A stretch of 64,000 nt of DNA from contig JAHYJD010000006.1 in assembly GCA_019429365.1 (NCBI GenBank), positions 1 to 64,000 on the forward strand, in the 5' to 3' direction. Numbering within the stretch: the stretch's first letter is position 1; the number at the start of each line of letters is the position of its first letter. This stretch comes from Bacteroidales bacterium. Its GTDB lineage: Bacteria; Bacteroidota; Bacteroidia; Bacteroidales; UBA7960. Made by a program: the position numbers and the translations under genes. Below the pieces are notes generated by a model that was given only the letters and a program-made list of their open reading frames with translations, made no database searches and was not told where the DNA came from. Positions 8,064 through 17,329 of the stretch are shown one piece after another.

Positions 8064-9338
8064 ATGATTTACTTCGCCCAAGGGACAGAAACAGGCCATT
8101 TTTCGAAAGAAGAACTTAAAAAAGCCTTTTATGCCACCCTCGACAAGTTGGGGAAACGCAAAAAGGTACTTGCCATCCCGCCCGACTTTACCCGCTTCCA
8201 CTCGCAGGCTGGCCTGCTAACCGAAATGGCCTGGGAGTATTATGGCGATGCCCTGACGGATATCCTTCCGGCCCTGGGCACCCATGCGCCTATGTCGGCC
8301 GGTGAGATCGCAAAAATGTTCGGCAAAACACCCCCAACCCTTTTCAGGGAACATAAATGGCGCACCGACATTGTGACCCTTGGTGAGGTACCCGCCGAAT
8401 ACGTGAAGGAAGTCTCGGAAGGCAAGGTGGACTACCCATGGCCCGCACAGGTGAACAAAATGCTGGTGGAAGGCGGTTACGACCTGATCCTGTCCATTGG
8501 GCAGGTAGTGCCCCACGAAGTGATCGGCATGGCCAACTTCAACAAGAACATTTTTGTGGGTACCGGCGGTGTGGAAGGCATCAACAAAAGTCATTTCCTG
8601 GGCGCCGCATACGGCATGGAGCGCATCATGGGCCGCGCCAGCAACCCCGTTCGCAAAGTTTTGAATTATGCCTCCGACCATTTTGCACAAGTCTTACCCA
8701 TTGTTTACGTGCACACAGTAGTAGGCAAAGGTGAGGATGGGCAACTTAAAATCCGCGGCCTGTTCATTGGCGATGACGCCGAAGGTTTTGAGCAGGCCGC
8801 GGCCCTCTCACTGAAGGTGAACTTCACCATGGTTGAAAAGCCACTGAAAAAAGTGGTGGTCTTTCTCGACCCCGAAGAGTTTAAAAGCACCTGGCTGGGC
8901 AACAAGAGCATTTACCGCACCCGCATGGCCATTGCCGACGACGGCGAGCTTATCGTGCTGGCACCAGGCCTCAAGGAGTTTGGCGAAGACAAGCAAATCG
9001 ATAAGCTCATTCGAAAGTACGGCTACCGCACCACGCCTGAAGTGCTGCAGTTCACCCGCGAAAATGAAGACCTGCGCAAGAATCTCAGTGCTGCCGCGCA
9101 CCTTATCCACGGCTCATCCGAAAACCGCTTCACAATAACCTATTGCCCCGGCAACCTGACCCGCGAAGAGATCGAGTCGGTCAATTTTGGCTATGCCGAG
9201 CTGGGCGAAATGCTCAAAAAGTATGATCCTGACAAACTGAAGGATGGCATTAACATAATGCCCGATGGCGAAGAAGTGTTTTTTATTTCAAACCCGGCAC
9301 TTGGCCTCTGGGCCAGCAGCGACAGGTTCAAGGAGTAA
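8064..9338 (+). CDS. LarA-family nickel-dependent racemase/epimerase homologue
   Basis: A 424-residue member of the lactate racemase LarA superfamily (DUF2088 type), the usual length. Recognisable are PPDFTRFHSQ near residue 35 (the Asp and Arg of the LarA DxTR motif), LGTHAPMS near residue 73 (conserved His), PHEVIG followed by FVGTGGVEGINKSHF around 150-175 (region of the catalytic His and cofactor-bound Lys), and SDHFAQVLP near 205. The known cofactor is a nickel pincer nucleotide made by LarB, LarC and LarE; none is in this window. Characterised superfamily members include, to my knowledge, a D-gluconate 2-epimerase producing D-mannonate. Next to uxuB, kdgK, a second kinase and gnd, interconversion of mannonate and gluconate is a better guess than lactate racemisation. 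Confidence 0.85.
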   Translation: MIYFAQGTETGHFSKEELKKAFYATLDKLGKRKKVLAIPPDFTRFHSQAGLLTEMAWEYYGDALTDILPALGTHAPMSAGEIAKMFGKTPPTLFREHKWRTDIVTLGEVPAEYVKEVSEGKVDYPWPAQVNKMLVEGGYDLILSIGQVVPHEVIGMANFNKNIFVGTGGVEGINKSHFLGAAYGMERIMGRASNPVRKVLNYASDHFAQVLPIVYVHTVVGKGEDGQLKIRGLFIGDDAEGFEQAAALSLKVNFTMVEKPLKKVVVFLDPEEFKSTWLGNKSIYRTRMAIADDGELIVLAPGLKEFGEDKQIDKLIRKYGYRTTPEVLQFTRENEDLRKNLSAAAHLIHGSSENRFTITYCPGNLTREEIESVNFGYAELGEMLKKYDPDKLKDGINIMPDGEEVFFISNPALGLWASSDRFKE

Positions 9339-9409
9339 TTTTTTCTACCCCTTTCGGGGAAAACCATGTATTGAATCAGAACTTAATCATAACCAAAACG
9401 CATAAAATA

Positions 9410-10864
<1,455 letters not shown>

Positions 10865-10891
10865 GCTTTTTATGACAAGCGACCTAAACAA

Positions 10892-10929
10892 AAGCCCCGA
10901 AGGTTCAAATCTTCGGGGCTTGTTTTTTA
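10892..10929 (+). terminator. Rho-independent terminator after gnd
   Basis: AAGCCCCGAAG pairs perfectly with CTTCGGGGCTT around an 8-base loop and is followed by GTTTTTTA. It closes the rightward uronate operon 27 bases after the gnd stop. Confidence 0.88.
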
Positions 10930-11008
10930 CGATAGCGCCGCGAGATATTTGGGTGCGCTGCACCTTGTGATACAAAAACACCAATTGGAGACTTTGCTTT
11001 AAATTTTG

Positions 11009-11016
11009 TATTTTTG
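11009..11016 (+). promoter_or_regulatory. -7 promoter box of the toxin-antitoxin pair
   Basis: TATTTTTG matches TAnnTTTG exactly. A TTG at 10985-10987 lies 21 bases upstream and may serve as the -33 element. The antitoxin ATG follows 35 bases downstream. Confidence 0.5.
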
Positions 11017-11051
11017 TTATTAGTTGGAAAGGTTAAATGATTTTTCTTGTC

Positions 11052-11261
11052 ATGAAACAATTAACGCTGCAAATACCAGAAAAAAAATATCCTTTCTTCA
11101 TGGAACTTATCAGGCAACTTGGGATCCAGGTGTCTGAAGAAGTGGAGATTCCTGAAGAGCATAAGGCGATAGTCAGGGAGCGGATCAAAACGACCAAACC
11201 CGAAGAAATGATTCCTTGGGAAGAAGCACGTAAGCGATTTGCTTTTAAAGAGAAGTCCTGA
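11052..11261 (+). CDS. Antitoxin of a type II toxin-antitoxin pair
   Basis: A 69-residue acidic/basic small protein. It starts with a beta strand (MKQLTLQIPEKKYPFFMELIRQLG), continues with a helix, and has a charged C-terminal tail (PWEEARKRFAFKEKS) of the kind that wraps the toxin. This organisation is seen in small Bacteroidota antitoxins paired with ParE/RelE toxins; the sequence itself is too short for a firm family name. The ATG at 11052 is preferred over 11037 because it begins the strand-forming segment. The stop is two bases before the toxin start, indicating translational coupling. Confidence 0.75.
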   Translation: MKQLTLQIPEKKYPFFMELIRQLGIQVSEEVEIPEEHKAIVRERIKTTKPEEMIPWEEARKRFAFKEKS

Positions 11262-11263
11262 AA

Positions 11264-11563
11264 ATGGTCTTTTTTATTGAAATTGACCCTAAGGCAATTG
11301 GGGATATTCAGCGAGCCATAGACTATTATGACGAGCAGCAAGTTGGACTCGGAAAACGGTTTGAATCAACTCTAAACAAGCACTTACTTACCTTAAGAGA
11401 AAATCCTTTCTTTTCTATTCGTTACGATCAGGTCCGGTGTCTGCCCTTGAAAAAATTTCCATACATGGTGCATTTTACCGTGGATGAAGAAAATAGCATC
11501 GTGACTATCCGGGCAGTTTTCCACACTTCTTTGAATCCCCAAAAATGGGAAAACAGGAAGTAA
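11264..11563 (+). CDS. RelE/ParE-family toxin
   Basis: A 99-residue protein with the ParE/RelE fold pattern. An N-terminal strand (FFIEIDPKAIGDIQRAIDYYDEQQ) leads into two helices, then KRFESTLNKHLLTLRENPFF, and the C-terminal strands include VRCLPLKKFPYMVHFTVDEE and VTIRAVFHTSLNPQKW. The RCLPLKKFPY segment is typical of ParE-like toxins, which poison gyrase or cleave mRNA; which of these cannot be told here. It is immediately downstream of its antitoxin. The locus lies in a gap between the uronate operon and ogt and may have arrived by transfer. Confidence 0.88.
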   Translation: MVFFIEIDPKAIGDIQRAIDYYDEQQVGLGKRFESTLNKHLLTLRENPFFSIRYDQVRCLPLKKFPYMVHFTVDEENSIVTIRAVFHTSLNPQKWENRK

Positions 11564-11644
11564 ACAGGTTGTAAATACTCAAGGAGTAACTCGACGATCA
11601 TTGTCTTTCTGGCAATATCCAACAAAGTCACCTCGTGGGTATTA

Positions 11645-12163
11645 TTACAACAACTTCATTTGCCGTTGGGCGCTTTCAAAATCCAGCAAAAATTTTTTTC
11701 GCCAGAGGCCACCGCTATAACCCGTCAGGTTTCCTTGTGATCCAACAACCCTGTGACAGGGGATGACAATTGGAATCTTATTTGCACCGTTGGCACTGGC
11801 CACCGCCCTGATCGCCTTCAAATCACCCAAGGCAAGGGCTTGTTCCTTATAGGTTATCGTTTTGCCATACTCCACACCAAGTAACTGATTCCAGACCTTT
11901 TTCTGAAAATCAGTTCCAACGGGGTAAATCGGAACGGAAAAGGATTTTCTTTTGCCTTCGAAGTATTCCCTAAGCTGAGTTTCCAGCAGATCGATGATTT
12001 CATTGCTTTGCTCAACGATGGGAGCATTAAACACTTCCGACAGTTTTATTTGCTCTGACGCCAAATCCCGGTTATCGCAAAACTCAAGCATGCAAATACC
12101 CCCAGTCACTGAGCAGGCCAGCATATTACCAATCGGCGTTTCAATGATCTTTGAATAAATCAT
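11645..12163 (-). CDS. ogt: Methylated-DNA--protein-cysteine S-methyltransferase
   Basis: A 172-residue suicidal DNA repair protein that removes O6-methyl groups from guanine. The acceptor motif IVIPCHRVVGSQGNLTGYSGG is present near residue 138, with the N-terminal ribonuclease-like domain (MIYSKIIETPIGNML) and the winged-helix region (YGKTITYKEQALALG) in the correct order. The track ORF begins at a TTG at 12169; the ATG at 12163 gives the normal N-terminus. It follows the SRPBCC gene on the same strand with a short gap. It converges with the toxin gene. Confidence 0.95.
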   Translation of the reverse strand: MIYSKIIETPIGNMLACSVTGGICMLEFCDNRDLASEQIKLSEVFNAPIVEQSNEIIDLLETQLREYFEGKRKSFSVPIYPVGTDFQKKVWNQLLGVEYGKTITYKEQALALGDLKAIRAVASANGANKIPIVIPCHRVVGSQGNLTGYSGGLWRKKFLLDFESAQRQMKLL

Positions 12164-12185
12164 GGGCAACAGTTAAATAATTCGG

Positions 12186-12599
12186 CTAAACCGTTAAATA
12201 ATTTTTCAGCATGGCCAATAACTCTTCCCAACCAATTTGGTAACTTTCAGCAGCAAATTCGGGACCAGCATCAGTAAAATTCTCAATTCCTTGGTGCTGG
12301 AGGGTCACTTCCGTTGATCCGTTTTCTTCCTTTAAAAGCCAGGTAACCAGACTTTCGCCCTTACTATGGCTGGGGTGGGTCCAGGTATGGCTTAGTTTTT
12401 TAAAGGGCACTATTTCTTTGATCTGGCAGCGATGATGAAACTGCCTGGCCTCGCCCGGCTCATAGAAATTAAAAACCGCCCCTTCTTTCAACTCAAAATC
12501 CGGAATGTCAAAATACCATTCCTTCATTTGATCCTTTTCGGTTAAAGCCTGCCAGATTTTCTCGGCAGCCTCTTTAATTACAACTTTGGTCGAAATCAT
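12186..12599 (-). CDS. SRPBCC-domain protein (AHSA1 type)
   Basis: A 137-residue START/Bet v1-like protein of the AHSA1 (activator of Hsp90 ATPase homologue) group. The typical opening motif is KVVIKEAAEKIWQALTEKDQMKEWYFD. LSHTWTHPSHSKGESLVTW lies mid-protein and the C-terminal helix is GWEELLAMLKNYL. Such proteins have a hydrophobic cavity and unknown ligands. It overlaps the DUF1801 gene by four bases (ATGA), so the two are translationally coupled. In many bacteria AHSA1, DUF1801 and YCII proteins are encoded together, which matches the YCII tail of the gene upstream here. Confidence 0.88.
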   Translation of the reverse strand: MISTKVVIKEAAEKIWQALTEKDQMKEWYFDIPDFELKEGAVFNFYEPGEARQFHHRCQIKEIVPFKKLSHTWTHPSHSKGESLVTWLLKEENGSTEVTLQHQGIENFTDAGPEFAAESYQIGWEELLAMLKNYLTV

Positions 12600-13024
12600 A
12601 CCTGCGCATATTTGGTTTTCAAAAAGTCAATGGATTCCCTGATCAGGTTTTTCAGGGCATCCTGATTAATATCAGATAGTTTCTTCACATAAATGCAGGC
12701 TTTACCCACTTTAAACTTGCCCAGATCCTTTAGCAAGTGTTCGTGCTCAGGCAAACCTGAATAAACATAGAGTGATATAGCTGCTTTGCGCGGCGAAAAT
12801 CCCACCAGTGGCCAGTCGCCTTCCTGCCTGCTTCTTTCTGACTTGTAGTGGTAGCTTCCAAAGCCGATCATCGAAGCACCCCACATTTTGGGTTCATAGC
12901 CCGTAAATTCCTGCATCAGCCTTAATAGTTCGAAGCTGTCTTCTCTCTTTTGCTCGGTATCAGCAAAGGAGTTAATAAACTCACTGACGTCCTGATTGGT
13001 TTGTTTAGTTTTTAGTTCTGCCAT
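12596..13024 (-). CDS. DUF1801 domain protein
   Basis: A 142-residue protein of the DUF1801 (YdhG-like) family. The family pattern is seen in KREDSFELLRLMQEFTGYEPKMWG, MIGFGSYHYKSERSRQEGDWPLVGFSPRK and AISLYVYSGL. The C-terminus has KVGKACIYVKKLSDIN. The biochemical role is unknown; the fold is related to small ligand-binding proteins. The ATG at 13024 gives the conserved start; it lies 11 bases after the stop of the pectinesterase fusion gene and overlaps the SRPBCC gene downstream. It may be transcribed by read-through from the pectin arm. Confidence 0.88.
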   Translation of the reverse strand: MAELKTKQTNQDVSEFINSFADTEQKREDSFELLRLMQEFTGYEPKMWGASMIGFGSYHYKSERSRQEGDWPLVGFSPRKAAISLYVYSGLPEHEHLLKDLGKFKVGKACIYVKKLSDINQDALKNLIRESIDFLKTKYAQV

Positions 13025-13035
13025 GATAATTTTTT

Positions 13036-14895
13036 TTAAAATTTTAGTTTCCAAATTTTTTCTGAAAAATCAAGATACATTGGCAATGCAGCTGATCCGT
13101 ACCAGCTGTAGAGCTCTGCATCGAGTAGCTTCTCGCTAATGGCGGGGTCGGTTTGCAGTAAGGCTTCTGCCTCTTCCAATGTAGCGTCATCCAGAATGAA
13201 AATGCCCCTGTAAGTTTTTTCATTCCGGCCCAGTGGCCCGGCCACAATCAGTTTGCCTTCGGCCGCCAAACGACCAATATTTTCCATATGCCCCCTGAAA
13301 CACGCATTGATAAAATCTGTGTCGGTGGTTTGATTTGTCCCGGTTTTTAACATAACCAGGATATAGCTTTTCATGCCATAATCATCGGCACCAAGTTTTA
13401 GTGCCAATTGGGGGTCAAAATCCGGATTGGAAACAGTGGTGTCCTTTTCCTTTATAATTTCAGGGAGCCTGCTCGTTTTGTAAGAAAATCCGTTCTCCTT
13501 TCCATCCGAAACCTGTACAAACAATTCATTGTCAGAAAGCCTGTGATAAACAATCTTTTTTGGGAAGTCGTGGTTCGGGTTTTCGAAAACAAATGCGTTG
13601 CCTGAATTGGTCTGCCTGAATTCAATTCGCTTTCCGTCATTTTGACCTAAAACGTTTGCAGAATAAATGACATCATTACCATCCCTGGAAATATCAAGGT
13701 ATTCAATGACTGTCATCTGACCATTTTCCATAACATAAGAAACACCTTTCAATGAATTCTCATTAAGCATATCCCAGCGCTCGAAAACATCCTTATTCTC
13801 CATTTTCCAGGTTCCCTTCAAGAAGTCGGGAAAGTCGGATTGGTCTTCCGTCAGGCTTGCCTTAACAATTTGAAATACAGGATCGGCATCCGGATCAGGC
13901 AGCCAATCATTTTCAAAAAAGTCAGGATTGGTATTCTTTGCGAAAATATTTTGCAGGGTATAGCTTTCAAGATCAGAATCACTCAATTGATGCGACCATT
14001 CAATTCGGTTTGAAGTGTCGGCACCAGGGCCAAAATTGCCATATTCGGCATAATAGCTGTTCAGATGATTGGTCTCGCGACCCTGCCAAATGGACCAGCC
14101 CTCCGGCCGGATAAAATCATCGAGAAAGGAATTGATAATTACGGTTTTTGCGAATGGTCGCCAGGGACGGCCCAGCGCAACATTGCGAGTATCAGTATCT
14201 GCAGTAAAACGGGAATTAAAGAACACATAACCAAATTTTGCATACTCCTCGGTTGATGCTGCAGTGATGTATGACCCGGTTTTCTTGCTGTGCAAGTGGC
14301 AGTTCTGAAATACCACGGTTGAGCGACCGAAAATATAATCGGTGGTACCTTCGATGTAGCAATCGAGCAGGTAGTTGCGGATATTGCCCCATGTGTAAAA
14401 TGTGTCCTGGTTTCCGATGAGCCGCACACGGTAAAAAAATTGCCTGTCTCCGTTGGTGCGAAGTGCCACGGCCTGCCCCACAGGCCCGGCCGAATTTTCG
14501 AAGGTAAGATTCATGGCAGTGAAATCGTCAGCTTCAACTGCAAAACTGAAGGATGTGCTTGTTGTAATGGTATCATTGCCAACAACCTTTCCGGAAAAAT
14601 CGTCCCAGGTCAAGATAACATTTTCTGCATCTTCCCCAATCAGGGTGATATGGGGTTTATTTGCCGGGATTTTGATTTTTTCTTTATAAACGCCATTGCG
14701 GATAAATATCACAAAGCGCTCCCGGTTGTTTTCTGGCACCCTGTCAATGGCTTCCTGCAAAGTGATAACATCGCCCCTACCATCCTGAGATACAATCAGG
14801 TGAATATGCCCCGAAAGTTTTTCTTCAAGGCTTTGGGCCTTTATCCCAAGAGAAATTATAAGGGAAAAAATCAAAAATGAAAAGACTGTCTTCAT
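13036..14895 (-). CDS. Secreted CE8 pectinesterase fused to DUF6265 and YCII domains
   Basis: A 619-residue exported protein with three parts. A signal peptide (cut near GIKAQ, residue 21) is followed by a CE8 pectin methylesterase right-handed helix, about residues 25-330. Its active-site landmarks are present: QAVALR, GNQDTFYTW, DYIFGRSTVVFQNC and LGRPW. Residues about 355-470 match DUF6265, a lipocalin-like family (FLKGTWKME to NPNHDFPKKIVYH). Residues about 505-619 match the YCII-related fold (MKSYILVMLKTG to AGPLGRNEKTYRGIFILDD). Ordinary bacterial pectinesterases end after the first part. The frame is open throughout, so this is a real fusion in this sequence. It removes methyl esters so lyases can act; the roles of the extra domains are unknown. 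Confidence 0.92.
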   Translation of the reverse strand: MKTVFSFLIFSLIISLGIKAQSLEEKLSGHIHLIVSQDGRGDVITLQEAIDRVPENNRERFVIFIRNGVYKEKIKIPANKPHITLIGEDAENVILTWDDFSGKVVGNDTITTSTSFSFAVEADDFTAMNLTFENSAGPVGQAVALRTNGDRQFFYRVRLIGNQDTFYTWGNIRNYLLDCYIEGTTDYIFGRSTVVFQNCHLHSKKTGSYITAASTEEYAKFGYVFFNSRFTADTDTRNVALGRPWRPFAKTVIINSFLDDFIRPEGWSIWQGRETNHLNSYYAEYGNFGPGADTSNRIEWSHQLSDSDLESYTLQNIFAKNTNPDFFENDWLPDPDADPVFQIVKASLTEDQSDFPDFLKGTWKMENKDVFERWDMLNENSLKGVSYVMENGQMTVIEYLDISRDGNDVIYSANVLGQNDGKRIEFRQTNSGNAFVFENPNHDFPKKIVYHRLSDNELFVQVSDGKENGFSYKTSRLPEIIKEKDTTVSNPDFDPQLALKLGADDYGMKSYILVMLKTGTNQTTDTDFINACFRGHMENIGRLAAEGKLIVAGPLGRNEKTYRGIFILDDATLEEAEALLQTDPAISEKLLDAELYSWYGSAALPMYLDFSEKIWKLKF

Positions 14896-14901
14896 AACCG
14901 G

Positions 14902-16515
14902 TTAGTTTAAAAGATTCGGATCATCATATATTACCCTGAACCATTCGAAATCGGCACTTCCGCCTCTTTTACCCTGTGGGCTTCCAAAGCAATATATGCC
15001 TATACTCGATCCCACCCAGCGCAGCCGCTTGGCCTGAAATCCATTGCCCATAATTTCGAAGTTTTCACCATCAAGGCTATAATAAAATGAGCAAATGGCG
15101 CCCGGCTCCACTATCATGCGAAGGTACACATGATCTCTTTCGATGTTAATGGAGTTTACGATTTTCAGTTCTCCGTCTTCATTTGCCTTATGCCTTTCGG
15201 CGAAAGCCAGGTTGGTTTGACCATTGATACGGCTTACCCTTAAAGTGGCATAATCATCGCCGGTGGCTGCCAGTCCGGTCACATCGCCTTCCTTAAGGTT
15301 ACGGATGAACAGTTTGGTGGTTACTTCGAAGGTTTCTGCGGGGAATTTCTGGGTGAGCACCTGGGGAACGGTGTAAAGACTTTCATTTTCTACCGGAAGA
15401 GAGTAGAGACGCAGGTGCCCGGGATTTTCGGTGAGCGAGAACCACTCCTGCCGCCAGTTGGCCTGCCAGCGCCATTGCAGGGCCAGGTTCTCGTCTTCAA
15501 ACTCGTCGGAAGTTTGCTGGGGAACGAACTGCGGCGGGTTGCCGGTATTGGGATATCTGAAAGTACGAACGGGCTCCCCAACGCCATCACCGTTTCGGTC
15601 GATACCAATAATGGGCCAGTCATCGTTGCGCCATTCCAGGGGGTTCAGGTGCAGCATCCGACCATAGGCATGGTTGCACTGAAAATGCACGAACCAGTGT
15701 TCGCCCGACTCCAGTTCCACCCAGCCGCCCTGGTGCGGGCCGTTGATGTCGGAATCGCCCTGATGCATTACGATGCGCTCTTCGTAGGGACCAAACACGT
15801 TTTTTGAGCGCAGAACCGTTTGCCACCCGGGGGTAACGCCGCCAGCCGGCGCAAAAATGTAATAGAAGCCGTTGCGCTTGTACATTTTGGGTCCTTCTAT
15901 GGTGGGCTGGGTTTCGGTGCCATCAAAAACCATTATCCCATCATCAAGCAGGCGATCGCCTTCGGCGCTCATGCGATGCATCACCAGCACGGAGTTGATT
16001 CCAGCGCGGCTTTTGGCCCAGGCACGCACCAGGTAAGCGTTGCCATCATCGTCCCAGAAAGGACAGGGATCGATCAGGCCTTTGCCGGCATGCACCAGGG
16101 TCAGAGGTTCCCAGGGGCCAGCAGGGTCTTTGGCCTTCGACATATAAATACCGAAGTCGGGATCGCCATAGAAAACCCAGAAATATCCATCATGATACCG
16201 GATTGAAGGTGCCCACACGCCCATGCCATGCCGGGGCACATCGAAGAAATCTGTTGGGTGGCGATCCACCACATGCGAAATGATCTGCCAGTGCACCAAA
16301 TCCTTTGAATGATAAACAGGCAACCCGGGGCTATAGGTAAAACTGGAGGTAACCATATAAAAATCTTCGCCCACCCTGACCACATCCGGGTCAGAATAAT
16401 CGGCATAATACAGCGGATTGGTGTAATAAAGTTCTTCTTTGCTTGCCTGCTGGCAGGCCGCCAAACCCAAAAACATACTTGCCAGTGCAATGGCTGCAAT
16501 GGTCCTGGTTTTCAT
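14902..16515 (-). CDS. GH43 glycoside hydrolase lipoprotein
   Basis: A 537-residue lipoprotein (lipobox LAACQQ, Cys near residue 21). Residues about 30-320 form a five-bladed GH43 propeller. The catalytic base Asp is in DYSDPDVVR, the pKa modulator Asp in LIDPCPFWDDDG, and the general acid Glu in PTIEGPKMYK. Residues about 345-535 form a concanavalin-like beta-sandwich as in GH43 subfamily 12-type enzymes. Likely activity is alpha-L-arabinofuranosidase or beta-xylosidase, removing side chains from pectin; the substrate cannot be fixed from sequence. It is separated by 6 bases from the pectinesterase gene downstream and 26 from CE12 upstream, in one leftward operon. Confidence 0.92.
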   Translation of the reverse strand: MKTRTIAAIALASMFLGLAACQQASKEELYYTNPLYYADYSDPDVVRVGEDFYMVTSSFTYSPGLPVYHSKDLVHWQIISHVVDRHPTDFFDVPRHGMGVWAPSIRYHDGYFWVFYGDPDFGIYMSKAKDPAGPWEPLTLVHAGKGLIDPCPFWDDDGNAYLVRAWAKSRAGINSVLVMHRMSAEGDRLLDDGIMVFDGTETQPTIEGPKMYKRNGFYYIFAPAGGVTPGWQTVLRSKNVFGPYEERIVMHQGDSDINGPHQGGWVELESGEHWFVHFQCNHAYGRMLHLNPLEWRNDDWPIIGIDRNGDGVGEPVRTFRYPNTGNPPQFVPQQTSDEFEDENLALQWRWQANWRQEWFSLTENPGHLRLYSLPVENESLYTVPQVLTQKFPAETFEVTTKLFIRNLKEGDVTGLAATGDDYATLRVSRINGQTNLAFAERHKANEDGELKIVNSINIERDHVYLRMIVEPGAICSFYYSLDGENFEIMGNGFQAKRLRWVGSSIGIYCFGSPQGKRGGSADFEWFRVIYDDPNLLN

Positions 16516-16541
16516 GCTCGATGGTTTTAAATAAACAAAAG

Positions 16542-17321
16542 CTATTTCAGGCCTTTCAGCCCTTCAAACACCAGCCGCGCCACTTCGAGTGCACCTTCGG
16601 GCTGAAAATGCGTATTGTCAGATAACCCTTCAGGGTAGGCTTCAAACTTGCGGGGGGGCAGGTTCATGAAATAATTTTCGGTAACGTAATCCCTGCCCTT
16701 TTCGGTGAAATGATTGGCTGAAAGCTCAGTAAGATCAACCAAATGCACATTCATTTCTTTGGCCACCTCGCGCATGGCCTGGGGATAATCGCCATGCGAA
16801 TTTCCAAGCACCTCATTTTCCCAGGGGTAATTGCGGCAAACGGAAGTGATGAGAATAGGTACAGCGCCCTTTTCGCGGGATTGGTTAACATAAAGACGCA
16901 GAAATTCCTTATATCCGGGCAAACTAACATACCGCTCACCCTTGCTCTCGCTGGCATCGTTGTGTCCGAACTGAATGATCACAAAATCACCCGGCTTGAG
17001 CTGCCCGCAAATTTCTCTCCATCGGCCTTCTTCAAAGAAAGAGCGGGAGCTACGGCCGCCACGGGCCTTGTTTTGCAGAATTATGCTGTCAACCCCGAAA
17101 ATGCCAACGGTTTTCAGGCTGTCGGGTACCAGAAATTCGGGCAGCGCCTGTCCCCAACCGGTTTGGGGGTACCGCTCTTTCATGTAATCTTCGCCATAGT
17201 TGGCGTAATCGGTCATGGTCGAGTCGCCGATCATCCAAAGTGTGGCAACACGGGGCGATTCCTGGCACGAAAACATGGCCAGGAAAACCAGCATGAAAAT
17301 ATAAATCCAGCACTTTTTCAT
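16542..17321 (-). CDS. Rhamnogalacturonan acetylesterase (CE12, SGNH hydrolase)
   Basis: A 259-residue lipoprotein (MFSCQES lipobox). SGNH blocks are clear: block I MIGDSTMTDY with the nucleophile Ser (near residue 34), GHND with the oxyanion Asn (near 117), and block V DNTHFQPEGA with the catalytic Asp and His near 241-244. This matches the RgaE/YesT-type CE12 family that removes acetyl groups from rhamnogalacturonan I. Its position next to GH43, DUF4861 and Kdu genes supports a pectin role. It starts 8 bases after the DUF4861 gene ends, so co-transcription is very likely. Confidence 0.93.
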   Translation of the reverse strand: MKKCWIYIFMLVFLAMFSCQESPRVATLWMIGDSTMTDYANYGEDYMKERYPQTGWGQALPEFLVPDSLKTVGIFGVDSIILQNKARGGRSSRSFFEEGRWREICGQLKPGDFVIIQFGHNDASESKGERYVSLPGYKEFLRLYVNQSREKGAVPILITSVCRNYPWENEVLGNSHGDYPQAMREVAKEMNVHLVDLTELSANHFTEKGRDYVTENYFMNLPPRKFEAYPEGLSDNTHFQPEGALEVARLVFEGLKGLK

Positions 17322-17329
17322 CCAGAAAA

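Noticed and set aside
8064-9338. Calling the LarA-family gene a lactate racemase
   Set aside because: The family match is good, but the gene lies in a uronate operon with no lactate genes, and the superfamily has several substrates. A literal name would mislead.
9345-9365. CCCC/GGGG mini-hairpin between the larA-like gene and gnd
   Set aside because: The stem is only four base pairs with a four-base loop; too weak to call a terminator, and gnd is more likely co-transcribed.
11033-11341. Minus-strand 102-residue ORF across the toxin-antitoxin genes
   Set aside because: It is a shadow of two well-supported overlapping plus-strand genes.
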